From contig NC_088679.1 in NCBI RefSeq assembly GCF_950023065.1, positions 36,952,001-37,016,000 of the forward strand: a stretch of 64,000 nt of DNA. The letters are read 5' to 3'. Below, piece by piece: positions 1-11,220 of this stretch (position 1 is the stretch's first letter; the number at the start of each line of letters is the position of its first letter). The stretch comes from Planococcus citri (lineage: Eukaryota > Arthropoda > Insecta > Hemiptera > Pseudococcidae). A program made the position numbers and the translations under genes. A model generated the notes under the pieces. The model saw only the letters and a list, made by a program, of their open reading frames with translations, was not told the origin of the DNA and made no database searches.

Positions 1-350
1 AAATTAAATTTATACAAAGAGAAGCATTACCAAGTTAGATTTTTCGTAGTGAAAAATTGATGGGGAAAATATTTCTTTTCAGAAAAAATGTCTACTTTCT
101 TTGAAGAAACAACATACTTTATATACTACGTTCATGTAGCACGTAGATATACTCGTAGGTAGGTGCTAGGTACGCGATATCATAGCAACGACGAGTATTT
201 CAACGTTGTATTTTACACATTTTTCAAATACACATGTTTTGTTTTCGAGTGTAGAAATACGAATCTGGCAATTTCCAAAAACACTAGCCCCTGTCGTGAG
301 CTCTGTGAAAAGGTGCTACGTTGACTTTGATGTGTTCGCTCGTCTTTTCT
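1..350. other. no gene seen
   Basis: AT-rich sequence with GTAGGTA-type words near 155-170. The short open frames here run into the MITE that starts at 354 and look like chance. Confidence 0.5.
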
Positions 351-353
351 TTA

Positions 354-734
354 TGCCGGTTCCAGACTATGCGCGAATCACCACGAAAAAAACATGATTC
401 GCGAATATATCGCGAACTGCGAATAGTGTGTAGATCACATTTCGCACCTGTTCGTGGTGATTCGCAATCATCACGAATCAGTTTTTTCACGTTTCGCGTT
501 TCGCGCCCGATCTCTCGACCGGGCGGTTTTTAGACGAATCGTCAAAGGGATTCGCGATTCGTTGACGAATTTTCAAGTTCGTTCTTGTCAAATGTACATA
601 TATCGACGAAATACGAATAGTGTGTAGAGTGCAAATTCGAGGTGTTTCGTATTTCATCATTTTTATCGCGAATCCTTCACGAATCTCAAAATGCGAACCA
701 CGAAACGCGAACCGCGCATAGTCTGGAACCGGCA
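354..734. mobile_element. 381-bp MITE, TTA target duplication (PIF/Harbinger-like)
   Basis: Both ends carry the same inverted terminal sequence, TGCCGGTTCCAGACTATGCG, reading inward from 354 and on the minus strand from 734. The element is flanked by the trinucleotide TTA at 351-353 and 735-737. A 3-bp TTA/TWA duplication is the known habit of PIF/Harbinger transposons, so I infer a non-autonomous member of that superfamily. The inside is rich in GAATC/GATTCG words, and the word GAATAGTGTGTAGA occurs twice, near 420 and 616. No transposase frame is present; open frames crossing it are by-products of the repeats. Confidence 0.75.
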
Positions 735-737
735 TTA

Positions 738-2812
738 GTAGTTCAAATTTTACGCTAAATTTGTTTTCGTGTGTTTAAGAAATATTGCCATTTTCAAGGT
801 TCGTATTACGGTTTGGGGGAAAAAACGAAAACAAAAAAGAAAAGATAGGAAATTGCGTGGAAGTTGGAAAAAGAAAACTGAAATAAGAGAAAATATTCAT
901 TTAAAAAAATTTTTCCAACCTCGTCTCAAATCAAACAGTCGAAGAAAAATTTTCCTGCTCGAATTTAACGCACAAAAAAAATACTATGTGGCTTTTTAAA
1001 ATACCGAAGTTGGAAAAAGTTGGGCATAAGAGGAGGAACATTTCCTTTATTTATCTGTAATTTTCAAAGTAAAATGTAGAATTTTGTAGTATTTTGTTTG
1101 AAAAATTATTCGGTAAATATTTGTATCATTTCGCCAACGCATACGTGCCATCAAGTAGAAGGTAAAAGTTGACATTGAAAATATGTACACCTTGAGAACA
1201 TTTTTTTGTGTTCAGTATTCAAAACATGGCTTAAAAACTCATTTTCTTGCGTTTCATTATTACATGACGAATGCGAAAAAGCTTTGAGTTTTGAGATATC
1301 CGTTGACTGTTATTTTTCGACTTGGTTTTTCTGTTTAATTCATTTTATCGCGGTGGGAAATGAACAATTTTTCATTTAAAACTTTCCAGACACCAACACA
1401 AAAAACCCACAGTCTGTGATTCTTTTTCTTCTCAAGGACGAGTATGATTTTCATTGGTAGTTTCTATGTATTCACTCGTGTCCTCCAACGCACAGGAAAA
1501 GATTGTCGACATTCAAAATGAAGAAAAAGTTTTCTACGAATGAGAATAAAAAATTTTAAAGATTTTTCATAAAATTAGTCCATATGAAAATAGTGTGGAT
1601 TAGAATTAGATATTCAGCAAAAGAATCTTATTCGACCACTACTGGAAGAAAATTTATGCTGAGTGTTCAATTCTGTCAAGCGAAATTCTAACGGGCAGTT
1701 CTGTCTTGTTCTGGTAGGTATACTTTGAAAGTGATTTGAGAAATTTTGAATAGAAAAACAGGCAGTTCTACATATAAATAGGTAAGTAGAAAATTAGTAG
1801 ATAGGTAAAAGCAATTAAATCAATACTTTCGTCAAACTGAAAAAGACAAAACTTAGCATCAACAAAAAAAGGTACCTAGGCACATTACCGTGAAAATCTT
1901 GATTCTATTTTGTCATTCTCTTCCTCAAAATTTTGAATAGATCATGATTTTTTACGGTCATTTGATTCGAACCATAATTTTCCATCACTTCAGAATAAGA
2001 GTGAAAAAAATGGATAAATTACAATGCTTGAAAAGTACTTTTAAAAAAATGAAAATCAAATGTACAATAGATAGCAAATGCGGGAAAAAAGTGCTGCTAA
2101 AGCGGATAAAATTAATGCAGGTACGGATAAAAATATCAATGCATACATCAAAATCTAGATATCCAAATGATGTTCATCTGCACTTTAAAATAGTACTTTT
2201 ATCCTCTTAATTATTTTTGAAATTAAATTTTACAAGTAAGTAAGCTCATTTTTATATGCATCTATTTTAAAATACATACAATAATTTTTCAAAAACGTTA
2301 CATTTTTTATTTTTTTTAAATTGTATTCAAACTTAGAAATTTACAATGATGGTAAGATTGATTTAATGTACCTACTTAGCTGAAAAAAAAAAAAAAAAAA
2401 AAAAAAAACGCAAGTGCGATATTTTCCTCGCCACGCAACCGTCAAACAATTTCTAATTACAGAAAATAGGAAAAAATTAACGCAGACGAATATTGTGAAA
2501 CGTTATTAAGCAAACAACACTGGTCCAACTACAGAACTGGAATCTCATTCTACGCGTACCTATTAAAATTTCATCAGCTTAGCCCTGAAAATAAACTATC
2601 TGCAGGCCTACAAAACGCTGTATTTCGTTAAATTTCAATTAAAGTAGCCAAAAAATACGTATTTACGTTTCGTTTGCCATAATCTCATTCACATCAAAGA
2701 ATCAAGCCTTTCTCAATGATCAGACAAGGCCACAGGGAATTTAGACTGCATACCTACCTTAACCTATACCATCAGGCTGTAACGAGATACAAATTCTAAA
2801 GGCCTTTTATAG
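738..2812. other. no confident gene; A-rich intergenic sequence
   Basis: Low-complexity AT-rich sequence. A possible small exon follows a CTTTCCAG acceptor at about 1391 but is too short to support. The only other landmark is the 26-base A tract at 2383. Confidence 0.4.
2383..2408 (+). repeat. poly(A) tract of 26
   Basis: Uninterrupted run of 26 A. It could be the tail of an old retroposed copy, but no recognisable SINE or LINE body precedes it and no target duplication was found. Confidence 0.8.
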
Positions 2813-2814
2813 AG

Positions 2815-3164
2815 CCAAGTTTCGTCTGGAGAGTGTTTTTCATGATCACAAAAGCATTGGTAAAAGTACACGATAGTTGCGTATCACTTGTAAAAGCGGA
2901 GGAAAAAAATTAAAAACTCGATTCGTTTTCTCACGGATGATTCTATCTTGAAAATTTTTCAGCTCGTGTTAAGGACTAGATTCGAATTTTGTGTCGGGCT
3001 GTTGGGTATTGTCAAAGTGCCAGTATTCGATAGGTAAGTATAATGTATCTTGTAAATGGAATTTCCTGCCTGTGTTTGCCGATTTATACTTTCACAAAGC
3101 TTTTGATTCGTGACTCACTTTGAAACCGTTTTGTAGTCAAAGTTGGGGCAAATTAGGTGTTTGA
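2815..3164 (+). CDS. candidate terminal exons of an unrecognised membrane-like protein
   Basis: Three phase-compatible exons can be read. Exon a, 2815-2859, follows a TTTTATAG acceptor, reads FVWRVFFMITKAL and ends in phase 0 at GTAAAAG. Exon b, 2963-3033, follows ATTTTTCAG, is open in one frame only, reads LVLRTRFEFCVGLLGIVKVP and ends in phase 2 at a strong GTAAGTA donor. Exon c, 3137-3164, follows TTTTGTAG and ends in a TGA after WGKLGV. The introns are about 100 nt. The joined a+b peptide is hydrophobic with interspersed basic residues, as in a membrane segment. Upstream exons were not found and I do not recognise the family. Exon b is the best supported; exon c is weak. Confidence 0.4.
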
Positions 3165-5042
3165 TGTTTTATTGGGCCAATACCAAAGTACCGAAAGCTA
3201 TAACGAAAGTTTTATGAAATCTTGAGAAAAAATCGTTAGGTAGGTACGCTTACCAAAAGAGAGGGAAAAAAAGAAACCGGAAACCTTTAATTAAGATTTC
3301 GCTTTGTCTTAAATTTCATGGCGAAATAAATGGCACTTAAAATTAACGCAGCGAGATATGATAGAGTGAAATAAAATCTTATCAAAGCTAAGCAAACATT
3401 CGAGCTCGTATTTCATTTCAATTTCACATCTTGGCCGTAATAAAAATCTATTACCACGCATTGCCCATAAATACATGCGAATGCTGGACTCGCGTACATC
3501 GCTACGTGTATAATTTTCGGACTTGAGATATCTGCACATGAGAAATATTTCGCCAGACATATCATATTATAAACTATAGGTACTGGAGGGAAGGTATGTG
3601 GTCGAATTATTCATCTGTAAAAATTATTCTACCATTCCTTCAGTCCTACACATGGAATAGTATGAAAATAAATTATTCGTAGCAGCTACATACTACATAT
3701 AAGGTTATAGCTACTATTTGATGAAATTTTTCATTTCGGAATTTTTTTCTTTCCGCAAAACCACTTTTATAGTCTGTAATTGGCTAATGCAGTTTAAAAG
3801 ACAGAAGACCTAAATTCTGTAAAATTTTAGGCACTTCTCGTAAAAATGTGGAGGGAAAATCAAGCCTCCAAAGGTGGAAAATGTGGTAAATTTGAGAGGT
3901 ACCTCTACCTACAAAAAAAACATTACTAATGTGAATTTTCTATACTTATATGTATGTACGTACTACGTATGTAACATCAAATTAAGATTATTAAAAACAC
4001 AATGAAGACTACCTTCAGCATTCTATAAAGCTTGATTCTAATGAATACCATTTGAAGGTAATCCACGCTACCGGTGCTACTGTGAATCGACTTTTATTTA
4101 CTTATTTTTAAAAAAATTTGATTTACATAATACCTAACAACAAAATTTTGAATGTTTTTTTTTCTTCATGTTCCTACGCATTTATTTACATTGAAGTTAT
4201 ATTCAAGTTTACAAATGAAATTTCTAATTAAATTGTGCTCAGTTGAATCACAAACTTTTAATCAATTCTGAATCTGGTTTTAGAAAGTCTTCAAAAACTA
4301 TATGTACAATAATTGTACAAAGATAACTAGCATAATAATTTGCATGGATTTTGTTTTTTTCCTGATGATTCTTGAATCTTGAAACAAAAGAAACAGCAAA
4401 ACAATGACCAATTCAAACTCAACAATATAAAGCACTTGAAAAATAGTTCAAAGCAATAATACATACCAGGTAATACTAGTGCGACCAAAATTTTAAAACA
4501 TTGAGTAAGCAAATTTCAATGTTTTTTATTATTATTTTTTTTAACAGCTTTCAACACAAACTTGATTATTTTTGCAATCATTTTTCAACAATTTTTATGT
4601 TTTTTTTTGCCATTTTGACAAAAATTTCAAAGAGAACTTGGTTATTTCAAAATTACAGTTAACAAACAGCAAACATGAGCATGATTTCACGATTCATATT
4701 GAAATAATGAAACCACGATCTTTCATCTATGCACCGTAAATAATCGTATGTTGAAATTTCATTTTCTGTTTTGACAAGAGACGGGGGGGGGGGAAGTATG
4801 GAGCTACATAACATGTTACTTTTGATAAGTTGAAAAAAGCTACGTTTTCCTATTTATTAAGGAATAAAAGATGAATTATTTTTCGAAACCGATACTAACA
4901 GATCTTTGATCAACTGCACGAGTATGTTCCAGATGATCTCTTTTAATAACCGTAGATGATCGATTCCTCAATTATAATCTCGCTCGAATCCAGCCTAAAC
5001 TGAAGTCGAAGTAATTTCACTCGTTTTTCTTCTCTCATCCAG
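3165..5042. other. no confident gene
   Basis: AT-rich sequence with an 11-base G run at 4783-4793. A 33-codon plus-strand open frame after a TAATGCAG site near 3797 was seen but has no clear donor or partner exon. Confidence 0.4.
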
Positions 5043-6316
5043 GAAACTGATCAAGTATTAGTCAATCGTTTTCATTTCGAAAAATTCGAATTTAAATCTA
5101 AGTGCATTATGTAAAATTAAAAATCTCATCCCGCATTACGTTTTGCAATCAACTTTCAATACTAGCAAGAGAAAGTGCATTTCTAGGAACTAAATTTTCC
5201 TATCAAAAAAATATAATAATCGAACTACGAGTACATACGAGTACCATCGAGTTTTGAAATCCATTTTCGACATGAGTGAGAAAAAGTATATTTTTAGGGC
5301 CCATTAAAATATACTTTTTCTCACTCGTGTCGAAAGTGTGCCTCAAAATTTAGATAATGGTAGTTGGGACGATTAGGTAATACCTTTGATCCCTTAAAAA
5401 TACCATTTCTCTCGCCGGTACCTGCCAATATTACGTACTTTTCTATGCACTCCGGAATTTAAAATGCCAATGATATCTCGAAGGAGGCAGCAACACAATA
5501 GGCACAAATAAAAACATTATGTCTTAATTATTTTCACTAAAAAAAAAAATTGTGTTGCAGTGTGAACAGATTCGTCACTCATCATTATTGTGGCTCTTTC
5601 ATAGCATTCAGTAGACTTTTATTATATGTACAAAATAAGTTCTTCTTTCATTGCTTCTGAAAATATTCGGCTAAACGCAATCTCCTGGAACTACATTATG
5701 TAATAACATAGGTACTTAGTCCTTGTTTCTCGTATTTTTTTTCAATTTGGTACATACTACATACCTATAGCATTCCATTAAATTCTATCTGCGGGTATAT
5801 GTATAAGATATTTTCTGGAAACGAAAAATCAAAAAAAAACGGAACGCTTACAAAAATCACTCATTTTGCGTTTCCATTGCATTCTATTCAGTTGTTTTTT
5901 GTACCAATGTATTTTGAAATTCTCAATAAGTCTCTAAAATTTCTTGTTCTGTTTCGTTACTGTTTCCATACCTGTGCCGAAATAATTGTCAATCTATCTT
6001 TATCACATTGATTTCTTTTTTCCATTTATGATCATTTAATATTAGGTAGTATTTTAGGTTTGGGTGATGTGGCGCAGAACTATTTTATCAAGATTTTCAA
6101 GGGAATCATTTGTACTCGTAATTATACGAGTATATTTACGTGTAGTTTCAAAATTTTTCATTTTAATAATTTTTTTCTAGTTTATTATATTATGACTTAA
6201 ATGTAATGATTTAAAATCGTTTATTTCTGTTTTATTCAATTACCCATAGAGAATTTGCAACATGGGTACCTACTGGGGAGCCACGCTCCTTAGAAATCAA
6301 ATTTAAGCACAAATGA
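5043..6316 (+). CDS. candidate last two exons of an unrecognised protein
   Basis: Exon a, 5043-5110, follows an excellent acceptor (TTCTTCTCTCATCCAG) and is open in only one frame, reading ETDQVLVNRFHFEKFEFKSK; it ends in phase 2 at GTAAAAT. Exon b, 6250-6316, follows TACCCATAG with one base completing the split codon, reads EFATWVPTGEPRSLEIKFKH and stops at TGA (6314-6316). The phases match across an 1139-nt intron that also contains the hairpin at 5265-5335. An alternative phase-2 exon at 5561 (after TGTGTTGCAG) could be spliced instead. The mixed charged/aromatic composition looks coding. The family is not recognised and upstream exons were not identified. Confidence 0.4.
5265..5335. repeat. 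hairpin with 30-bp arms
   Basis: Arms 5265-5294 and 5306-5335 are inverted copies with one mismatch, separated by 11 bases (AGGGCCCATTA). Each arm contains GAGTGAGAAAAAGTATATTT. No target duplication is obvious; it lies in the intron of the 5043-6316 gene model. Confidence 0.85.
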
Positions 6317-8016
6317 TTGAACCTTCACATTCTCTGTTAAGTAAGTAAGTAATTGATTATTATATACATCATTTTGAGATATTTTCAGCTCCAAAAGTTT
6401 TATTAACAGCTTTAGTTATTGTGGGAAAAAGTGAAAATTTAATCTAATACTCCAATTAGACATACCAAAGTACATATCCAAGGAATAACACAAGCTATAA
6501 GTACATTTCTTTTCCAAAAAAATCAAGAACTGTTACCGTGTTATAAACGTTTTTATGAAAAAAATAGATGACCAGAAAATACGAGTGTCAGTTGTAACCA
6601 ACGACACGTAGAGATTATCCCATAAAATGAGTTGAAAAAGTATATTAAAAGCATATTGGACAATAATAGATATGTCATTTCGAAAAGCAGATAAAAAGTA
6701 CAAGGCGTAAGTATAGGTATGATGACAGTGAAGACAAGGATAAGCTCAATGATAATAAATGTAATATCGGTATTTTAGGAAACATATGCCTGTCCTAATA
6801 AAACGGAAAATAGGTAATTGTTGTATGAAAGTATCTCCTGCTACTGGTAGGTGTAGTATCGTGGAACATGAGTTTTTTCTTTGCAATATAACATTTCTCA
6901 GAATCGGTAGATTTTGAAAATTCATCATCTTCAGAAGTAAAATAGTATTATTTTTGGAGTGAGAAATCAATTTTTCAACCCACAACGTTTTAAAATTTTT
7001 TAGCAAATATGTTCCAAGTTCAGTAGGTACTTTTATATTAGATTGTTTTGAGAATATTAGAATAATTAATAAAAGAGCCCGAGCGAAAGGAGGGCGAAAG
7101 CTTTTAAAAATTTTCAAATTCAAGAATAAATTAAAAAATTGTCGAGGCTCTGCCGAATCATCAGGTACAATTTTCATCATTTTTTCTTCAAGAATTCAAG
7201 ATTTGCAAATCCAAAATAGATTATCATCATATTATTGGTCATTAATCGTATAAATAAATAAATTCATCCTCTTGATTGAAATCATTCAAAGACGGAGTGA
7301 CCACAGTGGAGAAAAAAAGAACAAAAATAGCATGAGAGAAATTTTTGAAACGTTTTTTCAATATCACATCACAATATAGATTTGGATTAAAAGTGATATT
7401 TTGCATCAAGCAGTAGGCCTCCCTTAAAATAGGCATTAACTTTATCACACATCTATCAAATTGCGAAGTTTTATTTGAGCCCGAGCAAAGCGAGAGCGAA
7501 AAATATCCAGAGATGACATGAATCGACAAAAAAATAATCGCTAATTTTCGGTAAGTTTGAAGCATTTAAAATTTAGATGTGAATTAGGTATATCGCGAAT
7601 AACTGAACTATTCTTATAGGCAAAAATACCTATCTGCTTTCATCCAAACTAATTTCGCCGACTTTGTCGACTCGATCAGCCTAAAAGGGGGGGGGGGTCC
7701 ATTTCGTTCTTGAGTGTTTGTACGATATTTATTCAATTTTATCTAAATACATTCAGTATAATCATTATCTCAGCACAATTCGGAGAAAATTTGAAATACT
7801 AATAAAGAGTGAGAAACGAAGAAGTTTTAACGCAGATATCGATCGATGAATTTTCTTCTGCCAACATTTTTTACCATCGATAAATTTTAAAACAATTCAA
7901 ATTCAAGAAAAAGGAGCATAGCAGGTTAAAATTCCACATTGTTAAAAGCTTTTGTTACACTATACAAAGTTATGTTCGTAACATGCAAGTAGGTATACTA
8001 TTCATACATAATTCAG
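6317..8016. other. repeat-bearing stretch, no confident gene
   Basis: Two copies of a GC-rich word, GAGCCCGAGCGAAAGGAGGG at 7075 and GAGCCCGAGCAAAGCGAGAG at 7477, mark this as part of a dispersed repeat also seen around 41.2-41.6 kb. The 144- and 107-codon minus-strand frames here run across these copies and resemble no known protein. An 11-base G run sits at 7687-7697. Confidence 0.5.
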
Positions 8017-8906
8017 AACAGTGCTGTCAAAATTTCATGCCCTTACATTGAAAACTAATCATTCGCATAATGTCCCAGAGGCATTAGTGTTTTATGAAAA
8101 TACGTTTCTCAATGTAAAGAAAGGTTCGTTGATACCGTCGACTTTTGATGCTCTAAGCAAAAACATCTTCCAATTACATACGTCAGAATTTCACCCACAA
8201 ACAGCAGGTAGGAATAGGTAAGTAAGTATACCTAATTTATTATATCTTTACTCGTATAGCAATTGGAATAGGTTTTTCTCAGGTCAAAATCTACATGAGC
8301 GTGCAAAATCACCAGTTAAAACTGTCACGAAGTTAATTGCTGTTATTTCGCACTAGATAAAAATTCCCCACCACAGAGTAGGTAATACATACATTAGGTA
8401 GGTAGTAACACGCGAGCAAAACCGAAGGGATGAAGTTGAAAACACTATGTTTTAATGTTGAAAGTTATCTTTGTTAATTTGACATTGGCAGTACAAACGA
8501 ACAGGTCAACGTATTTGTTAATAGGAATAATTTACCCGCAGCTGGTACGTTCTAGTACTACAATCGAGCCATTAAAATTTGAACCTACTAGTCGATTTGT
8601 GAAGCAAAAATTACCAAGTAGGTATATCGGTAACAAAAACGCAGGTGTTTTATATGGTAAACCTATCAAAAAAGCTTTTAAAATTCAAGGTACATCATTA
8701 TCGCCAGCGATGAAAAGTTTTAAAGCATGAAATTTGTGTTATATCGCTTAAAATATACTTAATATCTTTTTGAAAATGGTAATAATTGATAATACGCCTT
8801 TTAACTATAATCTGGCAAGCGTTAGAGCCATTTTAGCGAGGATCAACGGGCGCGACTCGACGACAGCGACATAGACGACGAGCCATCTTACGAGGATAGT
8901 GGATAG
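8017..8906 (+). CDS. candidate multi-exon gene, unrecognised, acidic C-terminus
   Basis: Exon a (about 8017-8207, acceptor ATTCAG) reads SKFHALTLKTNHSHNVPEAL and FYENTFLNVKKGSLIPSTFD. It can end in phase 1 at 8207 (GTAGGA) or in phase 2 at 8217, just before the stronger GTAAGT at 8218. Exon b starts at 8492 after TTGGCAG, in phase with the 8207 donor, and either runs to a TGA at 8730 or ends in phase 0 at 8544 (CTG then GTACGT). Exon c, 8826-8906, is in phase 0 and reads LDDSDIDDEPSYEDSG before TAG. An AATAAA at 8980-8985, 74 nt after that stop, supports exon c as the 3' end. Codon variety in exon a looks genuinely coding. The product is not recognised and the exon b/c structure is unresolved. 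Confidence 0.45.
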
Positions 8907-8979
8907 GATGTAGAATTCGCTCAATCTAAGTAGAAACTTCGAAACCGTCTAAAATTTGTTCGAGATGTAAACTTTTGAA

Positions 8980-8985
8980 AATAAA
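8980..8985 (+). promoter_or_regulatory. candidate polyadenylation signal
   Basis: AATAAA 74 nt downstream of the TAG that ends the acidic exon at 8906. Confidence 0.4.
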
Positions 8986-11220
8986 TTTAAGGTTTCCTTT
9001 CCGGCGACGAGAAGTGCTAAACTTGAATGAATTCTTTAGCCGCGCCGCTGTTCATTAGTTTAGCTTTAATTATTATAGGTAGATGCGGCGAAAAAAATAT
9101 CAGACGGGAACTCGATGAAATGCGGCAAAAGTTAATTAAAGTTCAAATTTAAAAGATGTCAATAAAATTTTTTACCTTAATTTTCTTTTGATCCGATTCG
9201 CCAAATGAGACAAAGAGTTTGGTAGAGTTTCCAAACCAAGTGGGTTGTAAAAAGGTGAACACCGCGGGCTGGTTTTCTTTCTTTCTTTCTTCGCGTTATC
9301 GATGGAAATCATTGTATTACCTACTTCAGTGTTTCGTTGAAGGTTTTCCATGTTAAAAATTTCATAGCCGGTATGAATGAGTATAAGTAATGAAAAGTAA
9401 GTAACGAACAAATTCCTCCTACGCGAATAATATTGAAAGACAGGTGAGAAATACGTATATTGGGCCAGGGGTTTACAAAATAGGCAAGGAGTTATGGAAA
9501 TAAGTAGGTAGTTGAAAAATTTTTTAAAAATACGTAGTCGTTGATTTCAGTCAAATTTGAGACCTAATCAAAATTTTGATAAAAAACTGATGTCATTCTT
9601 TATCCAAAAAAATCTAAATCGGTAAAAAATTGTTTAATTATCTGTTTCTAATAAAAATGTTCAAAATAAATCACATTTCACAATTTGATTGAAATGAACA
9701 CACTACGAACCTACAAGCTACATAGGAAACACACAAATTCATCAACTATATGCAGAAACCTCTGAGTGTGAAATACGATACATTATAACTCTCTGAGGAG
9801 AGTCAAAAGTAAGTGACCTTGAATTTTCATCCCTATATTTCGATGAAAACATATCATTTCAATTAATATGTATTCAATACAAATACAATGACCAACATCT
9901 CAGTCAAGAAAAACTTACACAACTTTCATAAAACTGAAAAGCAACGATATTGATGTAGGTGCCAATGTAAGTATTACCTACCTAGAGACTTCAATACTTC
10001 TGTGGCGTAATGGAATAGACAGGACTACATTAACCTACGATCCTTTGGAATTTTGATCTAAAGATGATTTGTAATTTACACGTGGCTACGTTTACCAAGT
10101 TCAACATGGTTTTGATAGGTAAAATGAAAACTAGGAGTTTCTGAAAAGACTCATTTCAACTGTTCAGAGCCTTATTGATATCCCCCTCCCTCAGTTCCAA
10201 ACCATCAATATTACGAGTACTTTCTCGCGAGTCCAGAAAGAAATCCAATTTTTTGGATTTTGATTAAATTGAACAACTAAAAATTTTGGAACTCATTTTT
10301 TGTTTGGTATAAGTACATGAATCATCTCATGGGCCACATATTTCAAAAATCTGATTTTTTTGTCATCAATGTAGATACATATTAACCTAAAATCATGCAT
10401 TAAAAAAATTTTCGTTTTTGTAACAAAAATCTCAAAATATTATCTTTTCTCCAGAAAATGGCAACGAAAAAAAGCAACCAAGAAGTACATAGTTAGGTAC
10501 ATAATGCATTAAAATATTTATTCAAAAAATAAATAACAACAGAAATATCGTTCGACAGCTTAAATTCAATGACAACGTTTTTCGTGACCAATTCCAAGTT
10601 TTGAAATGAAAAGCACCCACCAAGTGGTATTTTTCAGTCATTCGTTTGAACACCAATGCTGATGTAAAATATGGGTTTGAAAAAAAGAGCGAAAAAGGTA
10701 AAACTGCAGTGAGTAAATTTAGCCTTTGGCATTAAGGGACGCACATAGTAACTAGATTTGATACGTTTCATTATTATATGCAGTCAAAAGGCATCTCTTT
10801 TCGTCAAATTTATAGCATTCTATTTGAGCTATCAAACGTTCAACTATAATATTTTCTCCTGCGTCCTGGATGCTTGTATCTTACCTAAGGCATGTTCTTG
10901 TCTTTGCTGTTTTTTTCCACGTAGGTAGATATATACCAAATATATCGCTTGAATAATTCATTTCTCAAGTTCAACAAGTTTTTGTAGCCCTCGAATGTAA
11001 ATTTTTCATTCGATTTTAAAACGAAAGTAAAAGTTTTTCAAAAAGTATTAGGTAAAAACAGAAACAAAGAACATCTGCCAGCAGTGAAGTTGCATACAAC
11101 TTAATGAAATGTTTTCAAAAATTTTTCCTACGTAATATTTCGAAAATTCATTAGGTAGGTAGGTACATAATACAAATCTCTCAGGTGAGTTTTGTTCCCA
11201 TTTACTCGATTCCGAATCCA
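8986..11220. other. no gene seen
   Basis: AT-rich intergenic sequence. A pyrimidine-rich acceptor near 10197 is followed by sequence open in all three frames, so it gives no evidence for any one of them. Confidence 0.5.

Noticed and set aside
1955..1975. GGTTCGAATC on the minus strand, tRNA B-box-like
   Set aside because: No A box or acceptor stem at the right distance.
10197..10275. Acceptor CCCTCCCTCAG with coding-like sequence
   Set aside because: All three frames are open, so coding evidence is nil.
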